Below, in pieces: positions 26,234-36,586 of a stretch of 53,633 nucleotides of DNA. The notes beneath the pieces were generated by a model, which saw only the letters and a program-made list of their open reading frames with translations, was not told the DNA's origin and did not search any database. The position numbers and the translations under genes were made by a program. The first letter of the stretch is position 1. Each line of letters starts with the position of its first letter. The DNA comes from Pseudomonas sp. Its GTDB lineage: Bacteria > Pseudomonadota > Gammaproteobacteria > Pseudomonadales > Pseudomonadaceae. The DNA lies in NCBI RefSeq assembly GCF_028293835.1, contig NZ_JAQGNX010000063.1, positions 1 through 53,633 of the forward strand. Reading direction: 5' to 3'.

Positions 26234-28060
26234 TCAACCGTCTATCACCCGCCGATAAAACTTCCACTCCTCTTCTAGCGCATGCGCCTGGTTGCTGGCT
26301 TTGCGGAAGCCGTGGCGTTCGTCAGGGTAGAAATGGCCTTCTGCCGGGATCCCGTTTTCCACTAAAGCGTCGAGCATGTTGCGGGTTTGCTCGGGAACGA
26401 CCACCGCGTCCAGCTCGCCTTGAAAAAATATTACTGGCACGGTGATTTGATCAGCATGCAGCAAGGGCGTACGGGCCTTGTAGCGGGCTTCGTCTTTGTC
26501 TGGGTCGCCGATCAACCAATCGAGGTAATCACCTTCGAATTTGTGTGTCGCTCGCGCCAGCGCAATCGGATCGCTGACCCCATACAAACTGGCCCCAGCG
26601 CGAAAAACACGATGGTACGCAAGGGCACATAAGGTCGTGTAACCGCCCGCGCTGCCGCCTCGAATAAAGGCTTGTTCGGGGTTGATCAGCTGGCGATCCG
26701 CCAAATATGCAACCACCGCACAAGCGTCTTCAACGTCGACATCGCCCCAGTTCAAATGCAGTGCTTGCCGATAGGCACGGCCGTAACCGGTGCTGCCTCG
26801 GTAGTTGAGGTCGGCGACGGCAAACCCGCGCTGGCTCCAGTACTGAATACGAGGATCGAACACTGGATAGCAAGCCGACGTTGGACCGCCGTGAATAAAC
26901 ACCACCAGCGGCGACAACTGCACACCGTCCATGGCCGGATAAAAGAACCCGTGTGCTTCGCCATCCCCGCTGGGATAACGCAGTGCTTGTGGGCGGGTGA
27001 TGCGCTCTGCCGGTAAGGGTGCTGTGCCGCCCGCCAGCAGTTGAACCTGATGATCCAGGCGGCTAATGGCGAGCACGGCGGTAAGACTAACTGCCGAGGC
27101 GGCAACGCAATAAATGAATTCATCATCCATTGCCAGGCTGCGGAAGCGGCTGTAGTCACCGGTGAAATCTTCCAGCGAGCCGTCGGAATGACGAATAGCC
27201 AGTTGACCGATCCCGTCTTCTGACCAACTGCCCAAATAACTGTTTTCAGTCAATGGCAGCCACGTGCAACCGCCCAATTGCCACGGCGCGGATGAATAGT
27301 CCGCCGAAGCGGCCGACAGCGCGATGAGGCCATCGGCGGTCTCTGCCCAGGGTTGCCAAAACCCGCCACGATCGGTCAGACAGAGCAATCGGCCCTGGGG
27401 GTCAAAGCGCGGTTGTTGTAAAGATTCTTCAGCGCCCAACCCAGCGATACAGCGTGCGGTTGCCCATTGGCCATCGGTTTGGCGTTCGGCGCACATCAGT
27501 TGGGTGGAGGTCCACGGCTGATGCGGGCGTTGCCATTCAATCCATGCTAAACGTTGGCCGTCTGGACTGAGGGTCGGTGCCGCATAGAAGTCGGCGCCTT
27601 CTACTAATAGATGGCGTTGACCGGTCGCCAGATCGAACGCCACCAAGCGATGAACGTCGCCGTCCTCTTCCACGGTAAAAATTTGCCCCTGGGCAAAACG
27701 CACGTCGCCGTAGTGCTGGCTGCCATGGCTGATCAATTGCGGTTCGGACCCGTCGAATCGCTGCTGATACAGCTGCTGATCGGACTCATTTACGAACACT
27801 ACGGCGTCATCGGCCAAGCAAAACGAGCCGCCGCCATATTCGTAAACCCGACTGCGCGCACTGAACCCCTGCGGTGTCAGGAACTGGGTCTGGCCGTTAT
27901 GCCAGCGCCAGATACGGCAGGCAGCGTCTTCGGGGCGGTATTCATTCCAGAACACACCCGCCGCGCTGACGGCCAGTTCCGCGAAATCGACCCCCGCCGC
28001 AACCGCTTGGGCGGCGCTGAAGGTCTCAGGATTTGATGATGAGCCGGGAGTTGCGTTCAT
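26234..28060 (-). CDS. S9-family peptidase (prolyl oligopeptidase/acylaminoacyl-peptidase type)
   Basis: A 608-residue serine peptidase. Residues 1 to about 370 resemble a beta-propeller (repeated WxP, DGxLxxLT-type blades), and residues 380-608 form the alpha/beta hydrolase. The catalytic Ser is in [10 protein letters not shown], the Asp in [12 protein letters not shown] and the His in DERHGFRK. No signal peptide is present, so it is probably cytoplasmic. Its ATG overlaps the end of pqqE by 35 bp. A peptidase gene at this place is part of extended pqq clusters in Pseudomonas (sometimes called pqqM). A role in processing PqqA or its fragments is suspected but unproved. Confidence 0.85.
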   Translation of the reverse strand: MNATPGSSSNPETFSAAQAVAAGVDFAELAVSAAGVFWNEYRPEDAACRIWRWHNGQTQFLTPQGFSARSRVYEYGGGSFCLADDAVVFVNESDQQLYQQRFDGSEPQLISHGSQHYGDVRFAQGQIFTVEEDGDVHRLVAFDLATGQRHLLVEGADFYAAPTLSPDGQRLAWIEWQRPHQPWTSTQLMCAERQTDGQWATARCIAGLGAEESLQQPRFDPQGRLLCLTDRGGFWQPWAETADGLIALSAASADYSSAPWQLGGCTWLPLTENSYLGSWSEDGIGQLAIRHSDGSLEDFTGDYSRFRSLAMDDEFIYCVAASAVSLTAVLAISRLDHQVQLLAGGTAPLPAERITRPQALRYPSGDGEAHGFFYPAMDGVQLSPLVVFIHGGPTSACYPVFDPRIQYWSQRGFAVADLNYRGSTGYGRAYRQALHLNWGDVDVEDACAVVAYLADRQLINPEQAFIRGGSAGGYTTLCALAYHRVFRAGASLYGVSDPIALARATHKFEGDYLDWLIGDPDKDEARYKARTPLLHADQITVPVIFFQGELDAVVVPEQTRNMLDALVENGIPAEGHFYPDERHGFRKASNQAHALEEEWKFYRRVIDG

Positions 28061-29198
28061 TGCGGAAGGCCAGCTGCTCAATGGTCTGATCAGCATACTC
28101 GGCTTCTTCGCGGGCTTGAATGATCATTCCGTGATGAGGAGATTTCCCACACACCGGGTCAGCATTACTGGCATCGCCCGTCAGCATAAACGCCTGGCAG
28201 CGGCAGCCGCCGAAGTCCTTCTCCTTCTCGTCACACGAACGGCACGGCTCCGGCATCCAGTCGTAACCGCGAAAGCGATTGAAGCCGAACGAGTCGTACC
28301 AAATGTGTTGCATGCTGTGTTCGCGGACGTTGGGGAACTGGATTGGCATCTGCCGCGCGCCATGGCAGGGCAGGGCTGTGCCGTCCGGCGTGACCGTCAG
28401 GAATACACTGCCCCAGCCGTTCATGCAGGCTTTCGGGCGCTCTTCATAATAATCCGGGGTGACGAAGATCAATTTGCACGGATGGTCCGCCGCCGCCAGT
28501 TTTGCCCGGTATTCGTTGGTCACGCGTTCGGCGTTCACTAACTGCTCGCGGGTGGGCAGCAAGCCGACCCGGTTAAGGTGCGCCCAACCATAGAACTGGC
28601 AGGTGGCAAGCTCAACGAAGTCCGCTTCAAGGGCAATACACAGCTCAATGATGCGGTCGATTTTGTCGATGTTGTGCCGATGGGTGACGAAATTCAGCAC
28701 CATCGGGTAGCCATGGGCTTTCACCGCCCGGGCCATTTCCAGCTTCTGCGCGAAGGCTTTTTTCGAGCCAGCCAGCATATTGTTTACTTGCTCGTCACTG
28801 GCCTGAAAACTGATCTGGATATGGTCCAGCCCGGCTTTTTTGAAATCGACGATTTTCTGTTCGGTAAGGCCAATGCCCGATGTGATTAAGTTGGTGTAAT
28901 ACCCAAGCCGTCGCGCTTCGGCAATCAACTCCGCCAAATCTTGACGCACCAGCGGTTCTCCGCCGGAAAAACCGATTTGAGCCGCGCCCATCTCCCGTGC
29001 TTCGCGCATTACCTTGAACCACTGTTCGGTGGTCAGTTCCTGGCCTTGCGCGGCAAAATCCAAGGGGTTGGAGCAGTACGGGCATTGCAGCGGGCAACGG
29101 TAAGTCAACTCCGCCAGCAGCCATAGCGGCAAGCCGGTTTTGGGGGTTGGCGGAATGTATAGGTTGCTGTCAGGCAAGTTCGATCCAGCGTTCAGCAC
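28026..29198 (-). CDS. pqqE: PqqA peptide cyclase (radical SAM)
   Basis: A 390-residue radical-SAM enzyme that links Glu16 and Tyr20 of PqqA by a carbon-carbon bond, the first step of PQQ synthesis. Cys35, Cys39 and Cys42 (CPLQCPYC) bind the SAM cluster. The C-terminal SPASM region has many cysteines ([32 protein letters not shown]). GTG 29198 is chosen over upstream starts because GGAGGT stands about 6 bp before it. It overlaps pqqD by 29 bp. Confidence 0.96.
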   Translation of the reverse strand: MLNAGSNLPDSNLYIPPTPKTGLPLWLLAELTYRCPLQCPYCSNPLDFAAQGQELTTEQWFKVMREAREMGAAQIGFSGGEPLVRQDLAELIAEARRLGYYTNLITSGIGLTEQKIVDFKKAGLDHIQISFQASDEQVNNMLAGSKKAFAQKLEMARAVKAHGYPMVLNFVTHRHNIDKIDRIIELCIALEADFVELATCQFYGWAHLNRVGLLPTREQLVNAERVTNEYRAKLAAADHPCKLIFVTPDYYEERPKACMNGWGSVFLTVTPDGTALPCHGARQMPIQFPNVREHSMQHIWYDSFGFNRFRGYDWMPEPCRSCDEKEKDFGGCRCQAFMLTGDASNADPVCGKSPHHGMIIQAREEAEYADQTIEQLAFRNERNSRLIIKS

Positions 29199-29445
29199 GG
29201 GCGACCTCCATAAACTGCTCGACATCGGTGCCGAGCTCTGGAAAGCCCGGAAACAGTTGGTCCAGCGCCTCGATGATTGCCGCGACACTGCGCTCGCCAT
29301 CGATCAGGCCGCCGATGGCGCTGGCACTCTCATTGAGCTTGATCATGCCTTCCGGGTAGAGCAATACATGGCCGTTTTGCGCTGGTTCGAACTGGAAACG
29401 ATACCCTTGGCGCCAGCGCGGAATCAATTGCCGGTCGAAACTCAC
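29170..29445 (-). CDS. pqqD: PqqA-binding chaperone (RRE protein)
   Basis: A 91-residue peptide-binding protein that presents PqqA to PqqE. It is the founding member of the RiPP recognition element fold. The start is GTG 29445, overlapping the stop of pqqC as GTGA. The sequence ([30 protein letters not shown]) and the length match the family. Order and overlaps with pqqC and pqqE show tight translational coupling. Confidence 0.95.
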   Translation of the reverse strand: MSFDRQLIPRWRQGYRFQFEPAQNGHVLLYPEGMIKLNESASAIGGLIDGERSVAAIIEALDQLFPGFPELGTDVEQFMEVARAERWIELA

Positions 29446-30197
29446 AAGGCGATCCCCTTATGCCAGACGCGTTGGTCGGTAACGCTGTGATACGGCGGAC
29501 GATTAAGCTCGTAGGCCATGCTCATGGCATCCAGCATGCTCCATAGAATGTCCAATTTAAACTGCAGGATTTCCAGCATGCGTTGCTGGCCTTCGTAGGT
29601 GGTGTAGTGCTGCAACGTGATGGCCAGCCCATGCTCCACGTCACGTCGGGCCTGGCCCAGGCGAGTACGGAAATATTCGTAACCGGTGGGGTCGATCCAC
29701 GGATAGTGCTGCGGCCAGCTGTCCAGGCGCGACTGGTGAATGTGTGGCGCGAACAGTTCGGTCAATGAGCTGCTGGCGGCTTCTTGCCAGTTGGCGCGGC
29801 GGGCGAAATTGACATAGGCATCCACGGCAAACCGTACGCCGGGCAGGACCAGTTCCTGGGAGCGCAACTGGTCTGGGTCCAAGCCTACCGCCTGACCCAG
29901 GCGTAGCCAGGCTTCAATGCCACCGTCTTCACCGGGGCTGCCGTCGTGGTCCAGCAATCGTTGAATCCATTCGCGACGAATTTCCCGATCCGGGCAGTTG
30001 GCCAGAATCGCGGCGTCTTTCAGCGGAATATTGACTTGGTAATAGAACCGGTTGGCGACCCAGCCCTGAATTTGTTCACGGCTCGCCCGGCCTTCGTACA
30101 TCGCCACGTGAAATGGATGATGAATATGGTAATACGCACCTTTGGCACGCAGGGCCGCTTCGAATTCACTGGATGACAGTGCAGTGGCGTCGCTCAT
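29442..30197 (-). CDS. pqqC: Pyrroloquinoline-quinone synthase
   Basis: A 251-residue cofactorless oxidase that carries out the final ring closure and eight-electron oxidation giving PQQ. The TENA/PqqC helical fold is indicated by [12 protein letters not shown], the [11 protein letters not shown] segment and [18 protein letters not shown], which carry the active-site His, Tyr and Arg residues. It lies 10 bp after pqqB and overlaps pqqD. Confidence 0.96.
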   Translation of the reverse strand: MSDATALSSSEFEAALRAKGAYYHIHHPFHVAMYEGRASREQIQGWVANRFYYQVNIPLKDAAILANCPDREIRREWIQRLLDHDGSPGEDGGIEAWLRLGQAVGLDPDQLRSQELVLPGVRFAVDAYVNFARRANWQEAASSSLTELFAPHIHQSRLDSWPQHYPWIDPTGYEYFRTRLGQARRDVEHGLAITLQHYTTYEGQQRMLEILQFKLDILWSMLDAMSMAYELNRPPYHSVTDQRVWHKGIAL

Positions 30198-30207
30198 TGG
30201 GGGGCTC

Positions 30208-31119
30208 CTAAAGCTCGATACTCATGCCGTCATAGGCAACTTCAACATTACGTCGGGCCAACTCGGCGCGCTCCGGGGAGTCTTCATCGAGGATCGGGTT
30301 GGTATTGTTGATGTGGATAAGCACTTTGCGTTGTTGCGGCAAGTGTTCCAGTACTTCAAGCATGCCGCCGGGGCCGTGTTGCGCCAAATGGCCCATCTCA
30401 CGACCGGTGCGGGTGCCGACGCCGCGACGTTGCATTTCATCGTCGTTCCACATCGTGCCGTCCACCAACAGACAGTCGGCTGCGCTCATTTGCTCCATCA
30501 GCGCTTCATCGACTTTGCCCAATCCCGGCGCATAAAACAGTTTGCCACCGGTTTTCAGGTCTTCGACGATCAAGCCGATGTTGTCGCCGGGATGCGGATC
30601 GAAACGGTGCGGTGAATAGGGTGGCGCAGCGCTGCGTAACGGGAACGGAGTGAAGCGCAGGTTCGGACAGGCGGGAATCACAAAGCTGCCTTCCAACTCG
30701 ATACGGTTCCAACTCAAACCACCGTTCCAGTGGGTCAGCATGGGGAACAGCGGGAAGCCGGTGGTCAAGTCTTCATGAACCATATCGGTGCACCAGACTT
30801 GATGCGGGCAACCCTCCCGCAGGCTGAGCAGGCCCGTCGTATGGTCAATCTGGCTGTCCATCAAGACAATTGCGCTGATGCCGGTGTCACGTAGGGCACG
30901 GCCCGGTTGCATAGGGGCAAAGCCCTGCAATTGCGCGCGGATGTCGGGGGAGGCGTTGCATAACACCCAGTGCACGCCATCGTCGGAAAGGGCGATGGAT
31001 GATTGAGTGCGCGCCTGAGCCCGCAGGCTGCCGTCACGAAAGCCTGCACAGTTGACGCAATTGCAGTTCCACTGAGGGAAACCACCGCCAGCGGCGGAAC
31101 CGAGAATCTGAATGTACAT
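30208..31119 (-). CDS. pqqB: PQQ biosynthesis metallo-hydroxylase
   Basis: A 303-residue protein of the metallo-beta-lactamase fold, now thought to hydroxylate the Glu-Tyr intermediate. The family N-terminus [19 protein letters not shown] and the metal-site segments [17 protein letters not shown] and HINNTNP are present. A CxxC-containing loop (CNCVNC) near residue 20 is typical. The start is ATG 31119, with a terminator-like hairpin between it and pqqA. Confidence 0.95.
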   Translation of the reverse strand: MYIQILGSAAGGGFPQWNCNCVNCAGFRDGSLRAQARTQSSIALSDDGVHWVLCNASPDIRAQLQGFAPMQPGRALRDTGISAIVLMDSQIDHTTGLLSLREGCPHQVWCTDMVHEDLTTGFPLFPMLTHWNGGLSWNRIELEGSFVIPACPNLRFTPFPLRSAAPPYSPHRFDPHPGDNIGLIVEDLKTGGKLFYAPGLGKVDEALMEQMSAADCLLVDGTMWNDDEMQRRGVGTRTGREMGHLAQHGPGGMLEVLEHLPQQRKVLIHINNTNPILDEDSPERAELARRNVEVAYDGMSIEL

Positions 31120-31135
31120 TTACGCTCCGTGAATA

Positions 31136-31160
31136 AAAACGCCCCGGCGAACCGAGGCGT
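31136..31160 (-). terminator. Terminator/attenuator between pqqA and pqqB
   Basis: ACGCC-C-CGG (31139-31147), loop CGAA, and CCG-A-GGCGT (31152-31160) form a nine-position stem with one mismatch. Read on the minus strand it runs into TTTTTATTC, a good intrinsic terminator. Partial read-through would make far more pqqA than pqqBCDE message, which fits a substrate peptide consumed one per PQQ. Confidence 0.75.
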
Positions 31161-31175
31161 CGTACTGCGTCAAAA

Positions 31176-31250
31176 TCAACGGCTTGCGAAGTACATGGTG
31201 ACTTCAAAACCGATACGCAGATCAGTGTAAGCAGGTTTAGTCCACGACAT
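31176..31250 (-). CDS. pqqA: PQQ precursor peptide
   Basis: A 24-residue peptide, the ribosomal precursor of PQQ. Glu16 and Tyr20, the two residues joined to form the cofactor, are in [10 protein letters not shown]. The N-terminus is [14 protein letters not shown]. An AAGGAG ribosome site lies 7 bp before ATG 31250. The peptide is almost identical to PqqA of other Pseudomonas. It is expressed from its own start region between pqqF and pqqB, with an attenuator just downstream. Confidence 0.97.
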
Positions 31251-31450
31251 AGGGAGACTCCTTCCAGGTAAATACAGCGGTTGTTGACCCAACATTAGTC
31301 CATCGCCACGCGAAGACGTTCCGATGGATAGGCAGCTATCTTACTAAATTGCATTGGCGCAATGCGCTGGGATCTTAGAGAAAGGCCGTTGCGGAATTGG
31401 TAATGATAGAGCGGTTGTGGGCACTGCGTCGGCCCAGGCACACCAATTCT

Positions 31451-31556
31451 CTGTAGGAGCTGCCGAAGGCTGCGATCAAGGTCGGCACGGCCTTCAGCGA
31501 TTATGATGAGCGCGACCGGTTTCCGCTCGGATCGCAGACTTCGGCAGCTCCTACAG
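31451..31556. repeat. REP pair (REPIN), GTAGGAGCTGCCGAAGGC type, overlapping pqqF 3' end
   Basis: CTGTAGGAGCTGCCGAAGGC... (31451-31477) and its complement with one mismatch (31530-31556) form 27-bp arms. The internal GGTCGGCACGGCCTTCAGCG and GCGACCGGTTTCC match the inside of the copy at 3487-3603. The right arm lies inside the pqqF reading frame and the frame's stop codon is in the loop. Confidence 0.9.
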
Positions 31557-33897
31557 TCAGATCAATGAGGCTCGAAGTTGGGCGGTTGCTGAGAAATATC
31601 CAACCGCCGGTCGCCTTATTTAACTGACCAGCGGCATCGAGCAATTCGCTTCTTTTGAGTTGCAGCAGCGCGGTTTGCAGCTGATGTGGGTAATGTTCGT
31701 CATGTCCGGCAAGATGCGCTTGCCACAGCCATTCGCTGAGCTGCGCAAGGTCCATGGCCGTCGTACCGAACTGCGCCGCCAACGCGTGTTGCTGAACCGA
31801 TAAATCGGCCGTTTCAATGAGCCCAGGCAAACGGGCAACAAATTCTTGCAGATGACTGACGATTTCCTCTGCTGAGGCATTGGGTGATTGCACCCCGAAC
31901 AGCCAGCCTGCCTGCCCGGCGATCTGTCGCAAACCGCTGAAAACAGCGTAGCCCAACTGCAATTCCACCCTTAGTCGCCGGTAAAAAGGCGCTTGGCCGA
32001 GGTGTGCCAACAGACGCCACGCCGCTTCATCGTTCACGCTATGGCTTGGCACCGGGCAAAATAAAAGCAGAGCGCTTTCGGGGTCTTCCGACGGATCGGT
32101 TATCCAGCGTTTGCCCGGCGTGACGTCAATGGCCTTCGGTGGTTGGTCGTCAGCGGTCCCCGGCATTTTTTCAAGTTCAGCGTTGAGTGCCGCGTTGACT
32201 TCTTCGGACAACCCGACGGTAAACGTAGTCCATCGCGCGTTGGCCCACAGGGTCGGCAACTCGTTGTCATGGTTATCGTCCCGTTCATCGACGCTTAAAC
32301 AGGCGCTTAGATAATGGTCCGGCAATCGCTTGAGCAACTGGCGGATTGGGATTAATGCGGGTTCATTGCGCGCATCACCGAAATGTCCCCAGGTTTTAGC
32401 GTCCGGGGCGGTCAATAAGCGCAGAGCGTCCTCGATGATGGCGGGCATCGGTGCCGACAGTCCGCTGAGCTTAAGTTGCCAATAGACACCGTATTGGCTG
32501 AACGCGAGGCTGACCCCAGCCTGTTGTGCTGCTTTGCCGAGACTGTGCAGGCTGTCATTGAGCATTTGCCACAACGTTGTGTGCGCAGAGGTCAATTGCC
32601 AGCGCAGGAAAACCGCACCTTCGCTGGAGTCATCCAGCGAGGCTCGCAGGAAAGGATTGGGCGCGGGCAGTCGCCAGGCGATGTGTTGCATGCTCAAGTT
32701 ATCCACAGGTTGCGGATGGATGAGCTGTTCTCGGGTTAATGCTGCGAGCAGGGGAGGCAGGGTCATGTTCAAGACATCAGGGCGCATGCAGAAACGGCGG
32801 GCTGTTTCCAGCGCTCCTTCAACCGCCGTTCGTTGCTTTTGCAGTAAAGCGTACTCCTCATGCAGTTTCGGATGGTCAGCGTGGGCTTTGAAAAATGCCA
32901 GCCAATCGAAAAACAATCCTGCGATTGTCCCGCCTTGATTGCTGCCTTCGGCTGTCAGAGAAAATTCGATGTTAAGTAATAACTGCTGATGGAATTGATA
33001 CAGCGGCTCAACCTTGATCCTGTCGATCAAGCCCCGCTTACGCAGCTCAAATACCAGTCCGCCGGGTTGCTCATCCGTCAGCCATGTCTGAAAAAAGCTT
33101 AGTGCTTCGGGATGGGGGTAAGGAACGTGTTCGCACGCAAAAATCAGATGCAGCCGACGCGGATCGGTAACGGATTGCGGGCCAGGCGTAGCATCCAGCA
33201 GTGGCGGCGGTGGGCTTTGCACATGTTTTTCGCCGCTGACGAAAGTGCTGCCATAGGTTGTGGCCAGACCCCTTAACTCGGCTAACGATTGAGGCCCGGC
33301 AAGACTCAAAACCATCTGCCCGGCGTGGTAGAAACGTCGGTAAAAATCCTGCAGTGCCTGCTGAAATGCCTGACGAGGAACGGGGAGGCTGTAGCGATTG
33401 CCGGCGTGGAACGCACGCAACGGGTGACGGGCCGACAGCGGTTGCAGCAATGTCGTTTGGTAACGCGCTTCGGCATCGTGGGACCAGGCAATGAACTCAG
33501 CATGCAACACCTCCCGTTCGCGTCGTTGATCTGCCAACGTCATGCGCGGGTGGTTGAGCATCTCGCATAAGCGCTCCAACCCATGGGCAAATGCAGGTTG
33601 TGGCAGCTCGAAGAAAAAATCCGTTATGCGCTCACGTGTGCTGGCGTTCACCTGGCCGCCATGGCGCTGAACGAAGGCCATCAGGTTATCGTCGGCTGGA
33701 AATTGATCAGTACCGAGAAAAAACAAATGTTCGAGGAAGTGCGCCAAGCCTGGCCATGCTGCCGGTACATCGTGACTGCCGGCGGCAACCCGCAACGCCG
33801 CCGCGCACCGTCTTAACCGCGGCGCATGACGAAGCACCACCTGCAACCCATTGGGCAAGGTCAGGTGTTCGACAGTGGGGTTATTGGATGCTGGCAT
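31501..33897 (-). CDS. pqqF: PqqF, insulinase-type (M16) zinc peptidase
   Basis: A 798-residue M16 peptidase thought to free the linked Glu-Tyr from PqqA together with PqqG-type partners. The inverted zinc motif is His53-x-x-Glu56-His57 (HFLEH), and the distal Glu lies in the RREREVLHAEF helix. Later M16-type domains are recognisable but lack the motif, as usual. The last 18 or so codons come from a REP repeat: after SSLID the tail VGAAEVCDPSGNRSRSS is read from the repeat arm and loop. The natural end may therefore have been altered. It is upstream of pqqA, in the usual pqqFABCDE order. Confidence 0.92.
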   Translation of the reverse strand: MPASNNPTVEHLTLPNGLQVVLRHAPRLRRCAAALRVAAGSHDVPAAWPGLAHFLEHLFFLGTDQFPADDNLMAFVQRHGGQVNASTRERITDFFFELPQPAFAHGLERLCEMLNHPRMTLADQRREREVLHAEFIAWSHDAEARYQTTLLQPLSARHPLRAFHAGNRYSLPVPRQAFQQALQDFYRRFYHAGQMVLSLAGPQSLAELRGLATTYGSTFVSGEKHVQSPPPPLLDATPGPQSVTDPRRLHLIFACEHVPYPHPEALSFFQTWLTDEQPGGLVFELRKRGLIDRIKVEPLYQFHQQLLLNIEFSLTAEGSNQGGTIAGLFFDWLAFFKAHADHPKLHEEYALLQKQRTAVEGALETARRFCMRPDVLNMTLPPLLAALTREQLIHPQPVDNLSMQHIAWRLPAPNPFLRASLDDSSEGAVFLRWQLTSAHTTLWQMLNDSLHSLGKAAQQAGVSLAFSQYGVYWQLKLSGLSAPMPAIIEDALRLLTAPDAKTWGHFGDARNEPALIPIRQLLKRLPDHYLSACLSVDERDDNHDNELPTLWANARWTTFTVGLSEEVNAALNAELEKMPGTADDQPPKAIDVTPGKRWITDPSEDPESALLLFCPVPSHSVNDEAAWRLLAHLGQAPFYRRLRVELQLGYAVFSGLRQIAGQAGWLFGVQSPNASAEEIVSHLQEFVARLPGLIETADLSVQQHALAAQFGTTAMDLAQLSEWLWQAHLAGHDEHYPHQLQTALLQLKRSELLDAAGQLNKATGGWIFLSNRPTSSLIDLTVGAAEVCDPSGNRSRSS

Positions 33898-33961
33898 TAG
33901 GCTTCCGGCTTTTCAGCAAGGGAGGCCAATATGCTAGCGGAAATGTTTCGGTTTGGGACGA

Positions 33962-34762
33962 TCAGCTGCGACTTAACCCGGTATACAACCCTGGGCGGCG
34001 GTCTTTGGAGTAGGTATTGATGGCGCGAGAATCAATCATTAACTGCCGATCCAGGGTGCCGACGATTAATCTTTCATCGTCGCTGGCCAAGGCTATTTGG
34101 CTGCCGTCCGGCGCTGCAATACTGCTCAGCCCGCAGTACTCAATATCACCCTCGCTGCCGCAATAATTGGCGTAGGCCACGTAGCATTGGTTTTCGAAGG
34201 CTCGCGCGCGAATAGTGACCTCGGCCACAAAGTCATAAGGCTTCATATTGGCCGTTGGCACCAGGATCAAATCTGCGCCGGCCAACGCCAGTCGCCGGGT
34301 GTTCTCGGGGAACTCCACGTCGTAGCAGATCAATAAACCGAGGCGCCAACCGTTCAGCTCGACCAGTGGGAAGTCGTCTTCGCCCGGCGCAAACATCGAT
34401 TTATCAAGGTCACCGTACAGATGGGTCTTACGGTAATGACAGAGACTTCGCCCCCGCGCATCGATCAGTTGCACCGCGTTATAAATGTGCCCATCGCTGG
34501 ATCGTTCGGGATAGCCATACAAAATGGCGATGCCCTGGGCTTGAGCAATCGCCATGACACGCCGGGCCGATTCGCCGTCACGCGCTTGGGCCAACGATGA
34601 AGCTGCTTCGGCACCGATGTTGTAACCGGTCAGAAACATTTCCGGACATATCAACAGGTCTGCGCCTTGGTCCGCTGCCTCCGTGGCTTTTAAAGCCAGG
34701 CGCTCAAGGTTGCCACTGACATCCAGCGGCAGTGGTGGGCATTGATACAAGGCGATACGCAT
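33962..34762 (-). CDS. davA: 5-aminovaleramide amidohydrolase (delta-aminovaleramidase)
   Basis: A 266-residue carbon-nitrogen hydrolase (nitrilase superfamily) that hydrolyses 5-aminopentanamide to 5-aminovalerate in lysine catabolism. The catalytic triad is Glu41 (CPEMFLTGYN), Lys112 (YRKTHLYGD) and Cys146 (LLICYDVEFPE). It follows davB by 12 bp on the same strand. That context, and the recalled order davB-davA next to pqqF in P. putida, makes the specific name much more likely than a generic amidase. Confidence 0.88.
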   Translation of the reverse strand: MRIALYQCPPLPLDVSGNLERLALKATEAADQGADLLICPEMFLTGYNIGAEAASSLAQARDGESARRVMAIAQAQGIAILYGYPERSSDGHIYNAVQLIDARGRSLCHYRKTHLYGDLDKSMFAPGEDDFPLVELNGWRLGLLICYDVEFPENTRRLALAGADLILVPTANMKPYDFVAEVTIRARAFENQCYVAYANYCGSEGDIEYCGLSSIAAPDGSQIALASDDERLIVGTLDRQLMIDSRAINTYSKDRRPGLYTGLSRS

Positions 34763-34774
34763 GATGTTTGCTCC

Positions 34775-36454
34775 TCAGTCGGCCAGCGCGATGGGGCCGA
34801 TGTCGTTGAACACATCGCCCGGGCCTGGGTTCTCCGGATGAGTGCTGCCGCCAAAATGATTCATGATGCCCCACACCGCATTGAGTGACGTCTGGACCGC
34901 GCCTTCTACCCATGCCGGGGTCCATGACACGTCATCGCCGGCGATGAAAATGCCGCGTTGTTCGTCAGGCATGTCCTGCTGCATGAAGTGCGCAAACATT
35001 CTTTGGTTGTAACGATAATGGCCGGGCAGTGCACCTTTGAAGGCGCCGAGAAAATGCGGATCGGCTTCCCAAGACACGGTGATGGGTTCGCCAATGATGT
35101 GCTTGGCAATGTCGACGTTGGGGTAGATTTTCTTCAGCGCGTCGAGCGCCAGTTTGACGCGCTTCTCTACCGGGTGCGGGAGCATCTTCAGCGCATCGCT
35201 CATCCATGAATAGGACAGACAAATAACGCCCGGTTTGTCGTCGCCGTTATCAAACAGATACGTGCCACGGGTCAGTCGGTCGGTGAGGGTCATGCTCATC
35301 AGGTCGCGGCCGGTTTCGGGGTCTTTGTCCTTCCAGAACGGGCGGTCAACCATGACGAACGTCTTCGACGCTTGCATGTAGCGCGTGCGGTCCAGCGCCA
35401 TCCACATCTTCTGCGAAAACAACGATTCTTCGCAGTCGATCTGGGTGGTCAGCAGCCAGCTTTGGCAGGTAGTCAGCACGGCGGCGTAATGGCGGGTGTC
35501 GCCCCAATTGTCGGTGACTTCAAAGCGGCCATCTTCAGCGCGGGCAATGCGTTGCACCCCGGAGCGCGGGGCACCACGGTGCAGCGAAGCGAGGCTAGTG
35601 CCTTCGGGCCAATGCACGCAACGCTCCGGCACATGGCGCCAGATACCCAGTGGTACTTGTTCCACGCCGCCAACGATCAGGTGTTGGTGATCGTCGCAGT
35701 TAGTCATGACCACGCGGAAGATTTCCAGCATCGAGTTGGGGAAGTCCGAATCCCAGCCTCCAGTACCGAATCCGACTTGGCCAAACACTTCGCGGTGGGT
35801 GAAAGACAACTTGGCAAAGGCTTTGGAGGTGGCGACGAAGTCATAGAAGGTGCGGTCGTCCCACAATGGAACAAGGGTGTTCCACAGGCTTTTCAAACGT
35901 GGAACGTCGCGATCACGGATCGCTTGCTGGATTTCGGCAAATTGCGAACCCACTTCAAGCGCATCCGCCCAAGCGTCGGCGACTTCCTGGAACATTGCCG
36001 GAAGGTCTGACAGTTTTTGCGCGTAATAGGTGGCGCCTTCCAAGTCAATCACTGTGCTGCCGGAGGCTCCGGTCAGCGGGTTCGGGAAGGGTTTTGATTC
36101 CAGGCCAAGCTTGTCGACGTAATGGTAAAACGCGGTGGATGAAACCGGGAAACGCATGCCGCCCAGTTCGGCAACGATGCCGTCGGTGCCAGCGAACGCT
36201 TGAGAGCGCAGCCGTCCGCCCATTTTCGACGCTTCGTAGATGACCGGTTTTAAGCCGAGTTTCATCAGTTCGTATGCCGCCACCAGCCCCGCAATGCCCG
36301 CGCCAACCACCGCCACTTCCGTGCCATGGTGCTCAGCGGGAACGCTGCCCAGACCGGCGGGGTGTTCGATCCAGCTGTCGAAGGCAAAAGGAAAGTCCGG
36401 ACCGAACATAGTGATCGGTTTTTTACCGTCTGCTGGATGGCGATTGCTGTTCAT
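34775..36454 (-). CDS. davB: L-lysine 2-monooxygenase
   Basis: A 559-residue flavoprotein of the amine oxidase family that converts L-lysine to 5-aminovaleramide with release of CO2. The Rossmann motif VVGAGIAGLVAAYEL (about residues 46-60) is followed by the second FAD motif EASKMGGRLRS. The C-terminal FAD-contact segment is IFIAGDDVSWTPAWVEGAVQ. It resembles tryptophan 2-monooxygenases, the earlier annotation for this family. ATG 36454 is preferred over an upstream start at 36481 because CAAGG lies about 8 bp before it and the length fits DavB. It forms an operon with davA. Confidence 0.88.
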   Translation of the reverse strand: MNSNRHPADGKKPITMFGPDFPFAFDSWIEHPAGLGSVPAEHHGTEVAVVGAGIAGLVAAYELMKLGLKPVIYEASKMGGRLRSQAFAGTDGIVAELGGMRFPVSSTAFYHYVDKLGLESKPFPNPLTGASGSTVIDLEGATYYAQKLSDLPAMFQEVADAWADALEVGSQFAEIQQAIRDRDVPRLKSLWNTLVPLWDDRTFYDFVATSKAFAKLSFTHREVFGQVGFGTGGWDSDFPNSMLEIFRVVMTNCDDHQHLIVGGVEQVPLGIWRHVPERCVHWPEGTSLASLHRGAPRSGVQRIARAEDGRFEVTDNWGDTRHYAAVLTTCQSWLLTTQIDCEESLFSQKMWMALDRTRYMQASKTFVMVDRPFWKDKDPETGRDLMSMTLTDRLTRGTYLFDNGDDKPGVICLSYSWMSDALKMLPHPVEKRVKLALDALKKIYPNVDIAKHIIGEPITVSWEADPHFLGAFKGALPGHYRYNQRMFAHFMQQDMPDEQRGIFIAGDDVSWTPAWVEGAVQTSLNAVWGIMNHFGGSTHPENPGPGDVFNDIGPIALAD

Positions 36455-36586
36455 GACTGACCTTGCTCGGCTGCTACGCAAAAGAACACAGTCTAGATAA
36501 GAGCGACCACGTTAATAAGACGCATTGTGTCGTCGATTTGCTGTTTTTCGCTGCATTGTGACGAGATGATTGGTCATATAAGAGCT

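Noticed and set aside
31251..31450. A riboswitch or extra small gene upstream of pqqA
   Set aside because: No conserved riboswitch core or convincing short frame with ribosome site was seen. The stretch is taken as the pqqA promoter and leader region.
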